Assembly: GCF_000620165.1 (NCBI RefSeq) | Contig: NZ_JHVN01000004.1 | Location: 124,001 to 188,000, forward strand | Direction: 5' to 3' | Origin: Anoxybacillus tepidamans PS2 | GTDB lineage: Bacteria > Bacillota > Bacilli > Bacillales > Anoxybacillaceae | Length of the DNA stretch: 64,000 nt | Part shown: piece by piece, positions 18,899 to 30,480 of the stretch | Layout of the letters: each line of letters opens with the position of its first letter | How positions within the stretch are numbered: the first letter of the stretch is position 1 | Notes under the pieces: model-generated | Databases searched by the model: none | What the model was told of the DNA's origin: nothing | The model's input: only the letters and a program-made list of their open reading frames with translations | Made by a program: the position numbers and the translations under genes

Positions 18899-20905
18899 AT
18901 GACAGAGACGATCGATCAGTTAGCGATCACGACAATCCGTACATTGTCGATTGATGCAATTGAAAAGGCGAATTCAGGACATCCGGGAATGCCGATGGGC
19001 GCTGCGCCAATGGCTTATACGCTTTGGACGAAATTTATGAACCATAACCCAAGCAATCCAAAATGGTTTAACCGCGATCGTTTTGTGCTGTCCGCTGGAC
19101 ATGGTTCCATGCTTTTGTATAGCTTGCTTCATCTAAGTGGATATGATGTATCAATGGAGGATATTAAGCAGTTTCGCCAATGGGGAAGCAAAACCCCTGG
19201 ACATCCGGAATACGGACATACACCGGGAGTTGAGGCGACAACAGGTCCATTAGGGCAAGGAATCGCGATGGCTGTCGGGATGGCGATGGCAGAACGGCAT
19301 TTAGCAGCTACATACAACAAAGAAAGCTTTGAGATTGTTAATCATTACACATATGCGATTTGTGGAGATGGAGATTTAATGGAAGGGGTTGCTTCTGAGG
19401 CCGCTTCGTTAGCAGGGCATTTAAAGCTTGGCCGTTTGATCGTTCTCTATGATTCCAACGACATTTCCCTTGACGGAGAATTAAATCTATCGTTCTCTGA
19501 AAATGTCGCACAACGCTTTGAAGCATACGGTTGGCAATATTTAAGAGTGGAAAACGGCAACGATATAGCGGAAATTGCTAAAGCGCTAGAAGAAGCAAAA
19601 GCAAGCACAGACCGCCCAACGATCATTGAAGTTAAGACAACGATCGGCTACGGATCGCCAAACAAGGCTGGAACGTCTGATGTTCACGGAGCTCCGCTTG
19701 GCGCGGACGAGTTGAAATTGACAAAAGAAGCATATCAATGGACGTTCGAAGAAGATTTTTATGTACCGGAAGAAGTATATGCCCATTTCCGTCAAGCTGT
19801 TAAAGAAGCGGGAGAGAAAAAAGAAGCTGAATGGAATGAATTGTTGGCTGCATACAAAAAAGCACACCCAGAGCTGGCAACTCAGTTCGAGCTGGCTATC
19901 GAAGGAAAGCTTCCTGAAGGATGGGAAAAGAATCTGCCTGTATACGAAGAGGGGAAAAGCTTGGCAACGCGCGCTTCATCAGGGGAAGTGCTTAATGCGA
20001 TCGCAAAGGCCGTTCCTCAATTTATCGGTGGATCGGCCGATCTTGCAGGTTCGAACAAAACGCTTATTAAAGGTGCGGGCAATTTTATGCCGCAAAGTTA
20101 TGAAGGCCGCAATATATGGTTTGGTGTTCGCGAGTTTGCGATGGGGGCAATCATGAACGGTATGGCGCTACATGGTGGTGTCAAAGTATTCGGCGGTACG
20201 TTCTTTGTGTTCTCTGACTACTTGCGTCCGGCGATTCGTTTAGCAGCGTTAATGGGACTGCCGGTCACATACGTTCTTACGCATGATAGCATCGCTGTTG
20301 GTGAAGACGGCCCAACGCACGAACCGATCGAGCAGTTGCCATCGTTGCGGGCAATGCCGAATTTATCTGTCATTCGCCCAGCGGATGGAAACGAAACAGC
20401 AGCAGCATGGCGCTTGGCTGTTGAATCAACGGATCGCCCAACGGCGCTCGTATTGACTCGGCAAAATCTCCCAACTCTTTCGACAACAGTGGAACGTGCG
20501 TACGAAGGTGTGAAAAAAGGAGCATATATCGTATCAGAGGCCGCAAATGGAGAAGCAGAAGCGCTGCTGTTGGCATCAGGATCAGAAGTGAGTCTTGCTG
20601 TTGAAGCGCAAAAAGCGTTAGCCTCTGAAGGGATTTACGTTTCAGTTGTCAGCATGCCGTCTTGGGATCGGTTTGAGCAACAGCCGAAAGAATATAAAGA
20701 GCAAGTATTGCCTTCAACAGTGAAAAAGCGTCTAGCCATCGAAATGGCCGCTTCCCTCGGTTGGGAGCGCTATACGGGTGACGAAGGAGACATTTTAGCG
20801 ATCGATCGTTTCGGTGCTTCTGCTCCGGGAGAAAAAATTATGGAGGAATACGGATTTACGGTCGACAATGTTATCAAACGCGTAAAGCAGCTTCTTCATA
20901 AATAA
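18899..20905 (+). CDS. tkt: Transketolase
   Basis: Thiamine-diphosphate enzyme of the non-oxidative pentose phosphate pathway; moves a two-carbon ketol unit. The 668-residue protein has [14 protein letters not shown], the TPP/Mg motif GDGDLMEG with downstream NDIS, the pyrimidine-binding half with [16 protein letters not shown], and [20 protein letters not shown]. Complete, usual length. Own promoter region of about 80 bp after the ynzC terminator and its own terminator downstream. With the xylose transport cluster elsewhere in the window it would serve pentose catabolism. Confidence 0.97.
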   Translation: MTETIDQLAITTIRTLSIDAIEKANSGHPGMPMGAAPMAYTLWTKFMNHNPSNPKWFNRDRFVLSAGHGSMLLYSLLHLSGYDVSMEDIKQFRQWGSKTPGHPEYGHTPGVEATTGPLGQGIAMAVGMAMAERHLAATYNKESFEIVNHYTYAICGDGDLMEGVASEAASLAGHLKLGRLIVLYDSNDISLDGELNLSFSENVAQRFEAYGWQYLRVENGNDIAEIAKALEEAKASTDRPTIIEVKTTIGYGSPNKAGTSDVHGAPLGADELKLTKEAYQWTFEEDFYVPEEVYAHFRQAVKEAGEKKEAEWNELLAAYKKAHPELATQFELAIEGKLPEGWEKNLPVYEEGKSLATRASSGEVLNAIAKAVPQFIGGSADLAGSNKTLIKGAGNFMPQSYEGRNIWFGVREFAMGAIMNGMALHGGVKVFGGTFFVFSDYLRPAIRLAALMGLPVTYVLTHDSIAVGEDGPTHEPIEQLPSLRAMPNLSVIRPADGNETAAAWRLAVESTDRPTALVLTRQNLPTLSTTVERAYEGVKKGAYIVSEAANGEAEALLLASGSEVSLAVEAQKALASEGIYVSVVSMPSWDRFEQQPKEYKEQVLPSTVKKRLAIEMAASLGWERYTGDEGDILAIDRFGASAPGEKIMEEYGFTVDNVIKRVKQLLHK

Positions 20906-20911
20906 ATGCTG

Positions 20912-20943
20912 AAAAACCGTCCTTTATAAAAGGGCGGTTTTTT
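20912..20943 (+). terminator. Terminator after tkt
   Basis: AAAAACCGTCCTTT / AGGGCGGTTTTTT hairpin a few bases after the tkt stop. Confidence 0.85.
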
Positions 20944-21049
20944 ACGCTTTATTCGACAAAATTAGTGAAGAATTTTTCCGTTAATAGACATGTTTTTCTC
21001 TCTTTTTTTTCTATAATAAGTAAAAAGAAGAAGAATGGGGGACGGGAAG

Positions 21050-21484
21050 GTGGCGCGCTATTGGATTTATTTGTTTCGTGATGAAGTAGCAGATGGATAC
21101 TATCAACGACCAGAAAAAATTATCGAACTATTGCAAGAATATCAGACAGCATCATTAAAAAGCATTTGTCACAAGCAAATTCAATTTATTACGGAACGCA
21201 TTTCGTTTTCGCGATTAGAGCTGGGGATGAAACAGCACTTTTCAGGGCAGATTGAAAAAAATGTAGAACGGAATATGCTAGTGCTTAAAGACGAAAAAAC
21301 AAGTGAAGAGGCGCTTATCATTGCCCAGCAGCGCCGATTGTTTCTCATCAGCGATAGCCAGCCGTTAACGAATCGGATTTTTCAGGCGCTGGCCATGATT
21401 TCGTCATCATTTTTAGCGGTCGACATTCATTTCCATCATTATCAATGGCTAACGATGGCGACGGAAGAAAGAAAATTTGCGTAA
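21050..21484 (+). CDS. sirA: Sporulation inhibitor of replication SirA
   Basis: Binds domain I of DnaA and blocks new rounds of replication when sporulation starts (known for B. subtilis SirA/YneE). The protein is about 144 residues from the GTG at 21050; an in-frame ATG at 21035 is possible. The pattern Y-x5-E (YLFRDEVADGYYQRPEKI), the central KQIQFITERI and the end FLAVDIHFHHYQWLT match the SirA family (YLIKEEF, KQIQYIT, FLAIDF..YGWL in B. subtilis). Position between tkt and yneF is conserved. Confidence 0.85.
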   Translation: MARYWIYLFRDEVADGYYQRPEKIIELLQEYQTASLKSICHKQIQFITERISFSRLELGMKQHFSGQIEKNVERNMLVLKDEKTSEEALIIAQQRRLFLISDSQPLTNRIFQALAMISSSFLAVDIHFHHYQWLTMATEERKFA

Positions 21485-21491
21485 ATCAAAT

Positions 21492-21533
21492 TAATGGATG
21501 AACCAAGAAGCTGGTTCATCCATTGATTTTCTA
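21492..21533 (+). terminator. Terminator after sirA
   Basis: AATGGATGAACC / GGTTCATCCATT perfect stem, 8-nt loop, then GATTTTCT. Confidence 0.75.
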
Positions 21534-21691
21534 AAATAGCTACAGAGGTTAAGTTAATCGCAACTTGTACTTCCTGTAACCTATTTGCAACTTATATTCG
21601 ACAAATAAAAGATTTTTATGTGGAAATATTGTATAATAGCGCATTGTTTAGTACACTGTTAGGTAGACAACATGAAGGAGGAAAAGGAAGT

Positions 21692-21904
21692 ATGTGGACA
21701 ACGATTCTCGTTGGCATTCTAGCGCTCATCGCTGGGACGGCGCTAGGATTTTTCATTGCCCGCAAAACGATGATGGACTATTTAAAGAAAAATCCGCCTA
21801 TTAATGAACAAATGATTCGCATGATGATGATGCAAATGGGAATGACGCCGTCGCAAAAGAAAATCAATCAAATGATGAAAGCGATGAACAACCAGCTAAA
21901 ATAA
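21692..21904 (+). CDS. yneF: YneF, small membrane protein (UPF0154)
   Basis: 70-residue protein with one N-terminal membrane helix (about residues 3-24, [19 protein letters not shown]), then [19 protein letters not shown] and [11 protein letters not shown], typical of UPF0154. Function unknown. The ATG at 21692 has GAAGGAGG upstream; earlier in-frame starts have no ribosome site. Confidence 0.92.
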   Translation: MWTTILVGILALIAGTALGFFIARKTMMDYLKKNPPINEQMIRMMMMQMGMTPSQKKINQMMKAMNNQLK

Positions 21905-21913
21905 ATTGGGACA

Positions 21914-21937
21914 GGCACTCTGCGGAGTGTCTTTTTA
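21914..21937 (+). terminator. Terminator after yneF
   Basis: GGCACTC-TGCG-GAGTGTC hairpin followed by TTTTTA. Confidence 0.78.
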
Positions 21938-22020
21938 TTTCAATTTTTTGCTATTTTTTGTTACGATGATATAATGTTTTAAGTATGTTAATAAACAAAG
22001 AAGGAGAGAAAGAGGGGCTG

Positions 22021-22222
22021 GATGAAGGGCTTTCGAGATTTATTCGGTTTTTTTGGCAAGAGAGACAAGCATAAACGGGAATTAGTTTGTTGCTAGTTGT
22101 GGCGATATTGGAACTTATGCCACCAAAAGCGATTAGTATCATCATTGAAGGGACGCTCTTACAGCAAAAACGCTTGTTCAATGGATCGGCCTTTTGCTGA
22201 TCGCGGCAGCGCTGCCTATTGA
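22021..22222 (+). pseudogene. Remnant of an ABC transporter (permease-ATPase) gene
   Basis: Starts as MKGFRDLFGFFGKRDKHKRE, then continues after frameshifts as LLVVAILELMPPKAISIIIE and KTLVQWIGLLLIAAALPIE. These pieces fit the first membrane helices of half-size multidrug exporters of the YheI/BmrC type, which read similarly around ILELxPPK. Only about 65 codons remain of an expected 570-600, in three frames and with an internal stop, so this is a dead 5' fragment. Its ribosome site (GAAGGAGAGA, spacing a little long) is still visible. The remnant ends where the ynzD terminator begins. Confidence 0.7.
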
Positions 22223-22266
22223 AAGAAAAAACGCCTCACTGCTTCCTATTGAGAAGAGAGGCGTTT
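22220..22266 (-). terminator. Terminator of ynzD
   Basis: Stem GAGGCGTTT / AAACGCCTC (arms at 22258-22266 and 22229-22237) followed on the minus strand by TTTTTCTTTC. The upstream arm lies in the last codons of ynzD. Confidence 0.65.
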
Positions 22267-22425
22267 CTTCCTTTTGTACATATATTCGTTATATTGGTTG
22301 AGAAGGGAGTCTAACTCTTGACTTATTTGAATCGTCACCGCCGCATTGAGGCCGCGCTTTGCTACTATTTCCATTAATTCGTTTCTCTTTGTTTCAATGA
22401 GCCGAATCATTTCTTGTTTTGACAC
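22246..22425 (-). CDS. ynzD: YnzD, Spo0E-family aspartyl-phosphate phosphatase
   Basis: 59-residue protein read from a GTG at 22425: it begins MSKQEMIRLIETKRNELMEI and contains SQELDSLLNQYN, the Spo0E signature (S-x-x-L-D-x-L-[IL]). These proteins dephosphorylate Spo0A~P and so delay sporulation. The order yneF-ynzD-ccdA is that of B. subtilis. The ribosome site AAAGGA lies about 11 bases before the GTG, a wide spacing that suggests weak translation. Confidence 0.85.
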   Translation of the reverse strand: MSKQEMIRLIETKRNELMEIVAKRGLNAAVTIQISQELDSLLNQYNEYMYKRKKRLSSQ

Positions 22426-22604
22426 GGGGGCACAAGTCCTTTCTGTTGTTCAAATCTATATAGGTATTGTATACTATTTTGGCAATTAATTCAAAAGGAA
22501 AAAATCCCCTTTTTATAAATTCTCCTCATAAAAATAGAAAGAGCACAATAAACGTTGGTTTTTTGATAAAATGGAAGAAAAAGAACATATAGGAGTTGGA
22601 ACGA

Positions 22605-23312
22605 ATGGCAGATGTAAATCTTTTTTTAGCGTTTGGTGCAGGGTTTTTATCTTTTATTTCTCCTTGCTGTTTACCTTTATATCCTGCGTTTTTGTCATAT
22701 ATTACCGGCGTGTCGGTGGCAGAATTGCAATCGGAAAATGCGATGTTGCAAAAACGAAGTCTACTACATACCCTATTTTTTCTGATCGGTTTTTCGATCA
22801 TTTTCGTTTCGATTGGCTTTGGCACGTCGATCATTGGTGAATGGTTTACAGAATATCAAGATTTTATTCGACAAATTGGGGCGATTTTGATTATTTTTTT
22901 TGGATTTGTCGTTGTTGGTGTATTTAAACCTAGCTTTTTAATGAAAGATCATCGCATTTCGTTTCGCAGTCGCCCGTCTGGGTATATCGGCTCTACGTTG
23001 ATCGGAATGGCGTTTGCGGCCGGATGGACACCATGCATGGGCCCGATTTTGGTGTCGGTCATTGCGCTTGCGGCAACCAATCCGGGATCGGGAATGTTGT
23101 ATATGGCTGCATACTCCCTTGGATTTGCGGTACCTTTTGTTCTTTTGTCCTTCTTTATCGGCAAAATGCAATGGATTCGCCGGCATAATGTCAAAATGAT
23201 GAAAGCGGGCGGATATATTATGATTGCTATGGGGGTTTTGTTGTTTTTTGATTGGATGACGAAAATTACCACATATACAACAAGTATTTTCGGCGGTTTT
23301 ACCGGATTTTAA
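22605..23312 (+). CDS. ccdA: Cytochrome c biogenesis protein CcdA
   Basis: Six-helix membrane protein that carries electrons from cytoplasmic thioredoxin to extracytoplasmic thiol-disulfide proteins such as ResA; needed for cytochrome c assembly and in spores. The 235-residue protein has [20 protein letters not shown] with the first active cysteine pair region and [10 protein letters not shown] with the second. The ATG at 22605 has AGGAG nine bases upstream; a TTG at 22596 is less likely. Followed by yneI and yneJ as in B. subtilis. Confidence 0.95.
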   Translation: MADVNLFLAFGAGFLSFISPCCLPLYPAFLSYITGVSVAELQSENAMLQKRSLLHTLFFLIGFSIIFVSIGFGTSIIGEWFTEYQDFIRQIGAILIIFFGFVVVGVFKPSFLMKDHRISFRSRPSGYIGSTLIGMAFAAGWTPCMGPILVSVIALAATNPGSGMLYMAAYSLGFAVPFVLLSFFIGKMQWIRRHNVKMMKAGGYIMIAMGVLLFFDWMTKITTYTTSIFGGFTGF

Positions 23313-23441
23313 TGTCAAAAGCCATCGCAGTTTGTCACTATATTTAGGTTGAAATTTTTCCATAAATTCGCTACATTGTTGCATAGGACTGTCGGCCCGT
23401 TATTGCACACTCTATTTTTCTGGGCTAATAGGGGGATTATT

Positions 23442-23801
23442 ATGGCAAAAGTATTAATTGTGGATGATGCAAAATTTATGAGAGTAACATTGTCGAACAT
23501 TTTGAAAAAAGCAAACTATGAAATTGTAGGAGAAGCGGAAAATGGGGAGGAAGCTATTGAATTATATCGAGAGCTAAAACCGGATATTGTTACATTGGAT
23601 ATTACAATGCCCGTTATGAACGGAATCGAAGCAGCAAAAATAATTAAACAGATCGATCCAAAAGCGAAAATTATCATGTGCTCAGCGCTTGGACAGCAAA
23701 AAATGGTGGTTGAGGCGCTCGAAGCAGGAGCGATTGATTTCATCATTAAACCATTTGAAGAAAGCCGGGTAATGGAAGCAATTGCTCGCGTATTAATGTA
23801 G
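23442..23801 (+). CDS. yneI: YneI (CcdB), CheY-like response regulator
   Basis: 119-residue stand-alone receiver domain. The acidic pair is in VLIVDDAKFMR, the phosphorylated aspartate in VTLDITMPVMNG (about Asp54), the conserved threonine position is Ser in IMCSALGQ, and the lysine is in IIKPF. No output domain. It lies between ccdA and yneJ as in B. subtilis (ccdA-ccdB-ccdC). Its role is unclear; in B. subtilis it was not needed for cytochrome c synthesis. Confidence 0.92.
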   Translation: MAKVLIVDDAKFMRVTLSNILKKANYEIVGEAENGEEAIELYRELKPDIVTLDITMPVMNGIEAAKIIKQIDPKAKIIMCSALGQQKMVVEALEAGAIDFIIKPFEESRVMEAIARVLM

Positions 23802-23867
23802 AAAAGATGCACGCGAATATCTATAATAAACTACGATGACAAAATTTTATAGCAAAGGATGATTTGC

Positions 23868-24350
23868 TTGGCAATTGTAAGTTCAATCGTAGCTGTAGTA
23901 ATGGCATTCTTAATTTTGTTTGTTCGTATGAAAGCGGCAAAAAAGCCGACAAACGCCAAAAAAATTATTTTACCGCCTCTATTTATGAGCACCGGTTCCC
24001 TGATGTTTTTAGATCCACCGTTTCGTGTGACGAAGGGGGAGCTCATTGAAGCGATTGTGCTAGGGGTCTTTTTCTCGATCTTTTTAATTAAAACGTCAAA
24101 ATTTGAGATTCGCGGACAACATATTTATTTAAAACGGTCAAAAGCATTTGTTTGGATTTTAGTGAGCTTGATTGTGATCCGCCTTGCACTGAAGTCATAT
24201 TTAGGAAGAACGATTGACTATCATCAGTTAAGTGGCATGTTTTATTTGTTAGCATTTGCAATGATTGTTCCTTGGCGCGTAGCAATGTATGTCTCCTACA
24301 AAAAACTAGAACGACAATTAAAGCATAATCCAACCCTTTGGTCCACATAA
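23868..24350 (+). CDS. yneJ: YneJ (CcdC), membrane protein
   Basis: About 160-residue membrane protein with four predicted helices (AIVSSIVAVVMAFLILFV at the start; VLGVFFSIFLI; VWILVSLIVIRLAL; MFYLLAFAMIVPW). It matches CcdC/YneJ, the third gene of the B. subtilis ccd cluster, of unknown function. The TTG at 23868 was preferred because AAAGGATG stands seven bases before it; the ATG at 23859 overlaps that site. Confidence 0.85.
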   Translation: MAIVSSIVAVVMAFLILFVRMKAAKKPTNAKKIILPPLFMSTGSLMFLDPPFRVTKGELIEAIVLGVFFSIFLIKTSKFEIRGQHIYLKRSKAFVWILVSLIVIRLALKSYLGRTIDYHQLSGMFYLLAFAMIVPWRVAMYVSYKKLERQLKHNPTLWST

Positions 24351-24351
24351 A

Positions 24352-24382
24352 AAAAAGATGGGGTGCTCCCCATCTTTTTTTA
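24352..24382. terminator. Terminator between yneJ and yneK
   Basis: AAAGATGGGG-TGCT-CCCCATCTTT with A and T runs on both sides; the genes converge here. Confidence 0.9.
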
Positions 24383-24383
24383 T

Positions 24384-24812
24384 TTAGTCAAACAAATGTG
24401 CATACGGAGAAAGATCGATCTGCTTTTCTTTCAACGCTTTGACTAAAAATTTATGGTCGCGCTTTGGCGTGGCGATAATATAGCCGCGTATCACCAAATC
24501 TTTTGTAATACACGGCGCTTGTTCTTGCAACGCCAGTTCACCGATTTTACCGGCAATTTTCTGACGGGCGACATCACGGAATAATTCTGGGACAGGTTTT
24601 ACCAAGTCTTCAAGAAGAGCTTTTTCCTCCGCACCCCATAAATGCCGTGTTTGTTCAATATAATACTCTTGCCAGTCCAGTTCAGATTTTCCGTCTGCCT
24701 TTGGCAAGCGTTTTAAAAATTTGCGAAACATAAAGAAGCCGCCGATTGACATCGTTACTAGCAAAAATACGACCCAAAATAAAATAAACCAAAGAAACCA
24801 ACCTGTTAACAT
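24384..24812 (-). CDS. yneK: YneK, DUF2621 family protein
   Basis: 142-residue protein with an N-terminal membrane helix (MLTGWFLWFILFWVVFLLVT) and a soluble part containing GKSELDWQEYYIEQTRHLWG and a C-terminal stretch RGYIIATPKRDHKFL. Matches the DUF2621/YneK family of spore formers; function unknown. The ATG at 24812 follows GAGGTGGAAAG; longer in-frame starts have no ribosome site. Convergent with yneJ. Confidence 0.85.
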   Translation of the reverse strand: MLTGWFLWFILFWVVFLLVTMSIGGFFMFRKFLKRLPKADGKSELDWQEYYIEQTRHLWGAEEKALLEDLVKPVPELFRDVARQKIAGKIGELALQEQAPCITKDLVIRGYIIATPKRDHKFLVKALKEKQIDLSPYAHLFD

Positions 24813-25073
24813 CTTTCCACCTCGACGAAAACTTCCATTTCTATCAACCATTATCTCTAAAATAGAGATGTTTGGCAAGAATCGTCGCTTTTTATCGTCT
24901 GTTACGAAACTGTAATGCAACTGTAAAGAAGAAGCTTGAACCTTTATATATCAATGCTTCAGCATACCTTTAAAGAAACTGATGGAAATGCCAACCAGTG
25001 ATCCGTGTCTACAAACATGCTAATCTAGTAAATGCGAACGGGAAAACCAAAAAGCAACTATGAGGAGGAAGAG

Positions 25074-25742
25074 ATGATTAAAAAGACTTTGACGACACTC
25101 GCAGTAGTTTGCTGTATGGTTGTAGCGTTTACGTCATATGTAGGCAAAGCAGCTACCACGTATACATATTATAAAGTGCAACGAGGCGATTCTTTCTATA
25201 AAATCGCCAAAAAGTACAAAACGACCGTATCAGCGCTAAAAACGTTAAATAAAAGAAAGACGGATCGGATTTTGGCTGGTGAAACATTGAAAGTACCGGT
25301 AACGGCTAAAGTGACAAAAAGCACTAAAAGCGCTAAAAGTACATCGAAAAAGTCGACTCTAGCTATTACCGCAGAGGAACGAAAGCTTTTAGCACAAATT
25401 GTGCAAGCGGAAACAGGATCGAGCGAACCGTTCGCAGGGAAAGTAGAAGTTGCGTTAGTTGTTTTGAATCGAGTGAAAAGTCCAGATTTTCCTAACACTA
25501 TTAAAGGTGTTATCTATCAAAAAACAAAAACAGGCTATGCATTTGTCCCAGTAAAGACTGGAAAATTAGCGAAGACTCAGCCGACAAAGCAGGATTATAA
25601 AGCGGTTGATGAGGCGTTGTCCCAATTTCCAACTGACAAGCGTCATTCCATATATTTTTACAATCCAGCCATCACAAAAGATCGTTGGATGCTTTCAAGA
25701 CCTGTGACAATTCGCATCGGTCATCACGTATTTGCAAGATAA
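25074..25742 (+). CDS. LysM cell-wall hydrolase, SleB/CwlJ-type
   Basis: 222-residue secreted peptidoglycan hydrolase. A signal peptide covers about residues 1-24 (KKTLTTLAVVCCMVVAFTSYV), a LysM domain follows (YYKVQRGDSFYKIAKKYKT), then a Ser/Lys-rich linker, then a Hydrolase_2 domain (ERKLLAQIVQAETGSSEP with the conserved glutamate, VALVVLNRVKSPDFPNTI, SIYFYNP). The catalytic domain is that of the germination hydrolases SleB and CwlJ and of B. subtilis YkvT. Neighbouring spore genes support a spore-related role, but this is not proven by sequence. The ATG at 25074 has GAGGAGG. Confidence 0.87.
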   Translation: MIKKTLTTLAVVCCMVVAFTSYVGKAATTYTYYKVQRGDSFYKIAKKYKTTVSALKTLNKRKTDRILAGETLKVPVTAKVTKSTKSAKSTSKKSTLAITAEERKLLAQIVQAETGSSEPFAGKVEVALVVLNRVKSPDFPNTIKGVIYQKTKTGYAFVPVKTGKLAKTQPTKQDYKAVDEALSQFPTDKRHSIYFYNPAITKDRWMLSRPVTIRIGHHVFAR

Positions 25743-25774
25743 AAAAGAGGATGTTTGCAAACATCCTCTTTTTT
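25741..25774. terminator. Bidirectional terminator, hydrolase and sspP
   Basis: Perfect palindrome AAAAAAGAGGATGTTTG / CAAACATCCTCTTTTTT between converging genes. Confidence 0.9.
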
Positions 25775-25778
25775 ATCT

Positions 25779-25925
25779 TTACATATCATGGCTAGAATTA
25801 TGTTTTTGTCGCGTATGGTTTCGATTTTTCACTTTTTTAGAACCGCTTAAAGGCTCAGGCTGTCCCGATTGGTCTCCTTTCGGCGCGTTTTTCCGCATGT
25901 CTTTGCCTGTGTTTTTGTTTGTCAT
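25779..25925 (-). CDS. sspP: Small acid-soluble spore protein P
   Basis: 48-residue protein: it starts [20 protein letters not shown], continues [18 protein letters not shown] and ends [10 protein letters not shown]. This matches B. subtilis SspP almost residue for residue. Minor SASP made in the forespore. The ribosome site AAAGGAGG lies upstream on the minus strand. In B. subtilis sspP stands with sspO next to aconitase; here tlp lies between them on the other strand. Confidence 0.93.
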   Translation of the reverse strand: MTNKNTGKDMRKNAPKGDQSGQPEPLSGSKKVKNRNHTRQKHNSSHDM

Positions 25926-26045
25926 GGTCATCTTGCCTCCTTTATTTAAGTAGCATAGCGTCTTTTCTTTTGTTTATTCATTAGTATAATTTCCAGCATA
26001 TTTGAAACGATAATAAATGTGGATGCAACGGAAGGAGGAAAGGGT

Positions 26046-26306
26046 ATGCCGTATCATAAAAATAAGCAAGAAGCTTTCCAATCGGCCGAAAAGGGAACGA
26101 TGGAGGCGAAGGAATGGTATGACCATTTAGTTCCCGATCAAGCGGATTACGGAAGCCAATTGAAGCATTTGCAGCAAGAAATGAATGAAGCTTTTGAACA
26201 AATTAACAATGCAATGGAGGTCGCCTCCGAAACGCAGCGCGCTCGCCTTGAACAGTTCCGCTCCGATTTGCAGGCGATCGTCGATGAGGTAAACCAAATT
26301 CAATAA
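26046..26306 (+). CDS. tlp: Small acid-soluble spore protein Tlp
   Basis: 86-residue, highly charged, helical protein with LVPDQADYGSQLKHLQQEMN and ARLEQFRSDLQAIVDEVNQ, matching the thioredoxin-like spore protein family Tlp. In spite of the name it has no CxxC motif. The start at 26046 has GAAGGAGGAAAGG; an upstream in-frame ATG at 26019 has none. Tlp follows sspN downstream of aconitase in B. subtilis, but is upstream of sspO here. Confidence 0.85.
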   Translation: MPYHKNKQEAFQSAEKGTMEAKEWYDHLVPDQADYGSQLKHLQQEMNEAFEQINNAMEVASETQRARLEQFRSDLQAIVDEVNQIQ

Positions 26307-26337
26307 AGGGAATGTCGGCATAAGACATTCCCTTTTT
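26305..26337 (+). terminator. Terminator after tlp
   Basis: AAAGGGAATGTC / GACATTCCCTTT stem followed by TTATA; it overlaps the tlp stop codon. Confidence 0.8.
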
Positions 26338-26368
26338 ATATGCCCTGCGGCAGCTCCGCTTCAGCGTT

Positions 26369-26518
26369 TTACTGATTCTTTTTTCTTTTCTTGTTATTTT
26401 GACGCTCTGCCTCTGTTAATGGTTCGTTGGAAAACTCTTCATTGTAGCCAGCTCCCATCCCCTGTGCGCTGGCTGCGTTCATTCCAGGAATTACGTGATT
26501 TGCTTTGCGTTTTCCCAT
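26369..26518 (-). CDS. sspO: Small acid-soluble spore protein O
   Basis: 49-residue protein: [20 protein letters not shown] at the start and [14 protein letters not shown] at the end, closely matching SspO (CotK) of B. subtilis. Forespore-made minor SASP. Read from the ATG at 26518 with GAAGGGGG upstream. Its 5' side faces the aconitase promoter region. Confidence 0.93.
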   Translation of the reverse strand: MGKRKANHVIPGMNAASAQGMGAGYNEEFSNEPLTEAERQNNKKRKKNQ

Positions 26519-26657
26519 TGTTTTCACCCCCTTCGATAGTTTGCAGCAAGGAGGGATTTTTATTCTTTTGCGAAACAGAGGAATAATTATTTACAATCTA
26601 TAGTGCCTTATAATAAGATAAAAGCGTATCAATTTTACGGGTTTTGGGAGAATTCGT

Positions 26658-26690
26658 ACTATTTTTTCGACATTTTTACGAAAAAGTAGT
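26658..26690 (+). promoter_or_regulatory. Dyad in the aconitase promoter region
   Basis: ACTATTTTTTCG (26658-26669) and CGAAAAAGTAGT (26679-26690) form an inverted repeat with one mismatch and a 9-bp spacer. TAGTAT just after it may be the -10 box of acnA. In B. subtilis citB is repressed by CcpC and CodY at its promoter; the match to the known CcpC site is not good enough to name the regulator. Confidence 0.45.
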
Positions 26691-26721
26691 ATAGTATTTA
26701 TTGAAAGAGGGGGTAGTACAT

Positions 26722-29430
<2,709 letters not shown>

Positions 29431-29431
29431 T

Positions 29432-29463
29432 AAAAAAGCTGTCCTTTGGGGACAGCTTTTTTA
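29432..29463 (+). terminator. Terminator after acnA
   Basis: AAAAAAGCTGTCC / GGACAGCTTTTTT stem; also usable on the minus strand for the sspL-like gene. Confidence 0.9.
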
Positions 29464-29468
29464 ATTGG

Positions 29469-29606
29469 TTACTTTGTATTGCTTCGTTTTGCTGCATTTT
29501 CCAGTTCACTTTTTGGATCGGGAGTAAATGTTGCATCTTGTCCAAATCCTTGCGGGTTGACGCCCGGTGCCTTCGTTCCGCGATTTTTTCCACCGTTTTT
29601 CGCCAT
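29469..29606 (-). CDS. sspL: Small acid-soluble spore protein, SspL-like
   Basis: 45-residue protein starting MAKNGGKNRGTKAPGVNPQG and ending DPKSELENAAKRSNTK. The second half matches B. subtilis SspL (VTPQG ... DPKTELEERAKKSNTK) and not SspN, although sspN is the gene found downstream of citB in B. subtilis. Ribosome site GGAGGTG before the ATG at 29606. Function as a minor spore SASP is inferred from the family. Confidence 0.78.
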   Translation of the reverse strand: MAKNGGKNRGTKAPGVNPQGFGQDATFTPDPKSELENAAKRSNTK

Positions 29607-29681
29607 TTCGGTTCACCTCCATGGATAGTGTGGCCCTGTTGTGAAAAAATATGTTTATGACAGTTGAAAGGGGAATGGTTG

Positions 29682-30149
29682 ATGAATCGGGCGCTAAAAA
29701 CAGCATTAAGCACGATCGCGATTGCGCAATTTTTAAAAATCCCGCTCAAAAAATGGGAAACGGGCGAGTGGCACTGGGGGTATTTTTTTGAAACGGGCGG
29801 GATGCCAAGTTCCCATTCGGCAGGCGTTTCCTCGCTCGCTACCTTTATTGCGCTGAAAAGAGGTGTGCGCACGGTCGATTTTGCGCTCGCAGCTTTATTT
29901 GGGCTTATTGTCATGTACGATGCACAAGGAGTAAGACGGCAAGCGGGGGAGCTTGCGATTCGCCTTAACGATTTGGCGGAAGAGGTGATGCGGCTTGAAC
30001 GCGATCCAAAACAAGCATTGTATGAAAAAAGAAAGGAACGAATTCGCGAGCGGCTTGGCCATCAGCCGATCGAAGTAGTTGGCGGCGCTTTGTTAGGGAT
30101 TGCGACAGGTTGGGTTTCTTATTGGCTGACAAAGAAAAAAATAAGCTAG
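29682..30149 (+). CDS. Divergent PAP2-family membrane protein (YuiD-like)
   Basis: 155-residue membrane protein of the DUF212/divergent PAP2 family. Motifs: TGGMPSSHSAGVSSLATF (the SSH of the phosphatase signature), MYDAQGVRRQAGE and LGHQPIEVVGGALLG. B. subtilis YuiD has the same three. Related plant and bacterial proteins act near lipid phosphates, but no activity is established for this group. The ATG at 29682 follows GAAAGGGGA. Confidence 0.87.
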   Translation: MNRALKTALSTIAIAQFLKIPLKKWETGEWHWGYFFETGGMPSSHSAGVSSLATFIALKRGVRTVDFALAALFGLIVMYDAQGVRRQAGELAIRLNDLAEEVMRLERDPKQALYEKRKERIRERLGHQPIEVVGGALLGIATGWVSYWLTKKKIS

Positions 30150-30209
30150 CCATGATGACAAAAATGCGCTAAGATGGAAGCGAAATATGTTATTGTCGGG
30201 AGTGCGAGT

Positions 30210-30479
30210 ATGGGAAAGCAGACGGTGGCGCAATATTTCGACTTCTTAGCAAGCAAGGGATTTCGTCTTGGCGAGGACGCGTTTCGCTTTGTGCAGTTTG
30301 GCCAGCAGTATGCACAGGCAAGCGATGAATTAACTATTATAGCTCTGGAGTGGACATTAAAGATTCAAAAAGAATTTGATGGCAGCTTCTTTCTGTCGTT
30401 ACTAGAGGAACTGCGGAAAGAACAGCTTTCGACGCATAAGCAAGTGCAAGCATTTATGCGAGAAAAAGGTTTTGCGTAA
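30210..30479 (+). CDS. Conserved hypothetical protein, 89 residues
   Basis: Not recognised with certainty. From the ATG at 30210 (GGGAG nine bases upstream) it reads MGKQTVAQYFDFLASKGFRL; the remainder is mostly helical with no membrane segment, signal or metal motif. An in-frame ATG at 30174 is possible. The end TTCATAAG-type codon use resembles the neighbours, so it is probably native. It is closed by a terminator. It may belong to one of the Bacillaceae-only families of about 90 residues. Confidence 0.65.
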   Translation: MGKQTVAQYFDFLASKGFRLGEDAFRFVQFGQQYAQASDELTIIALEWTLKIQKEFDGSFFLSLLEELRKEQLSTHKQVQAFMREKGFA

Positions 30480-30480
30480 C

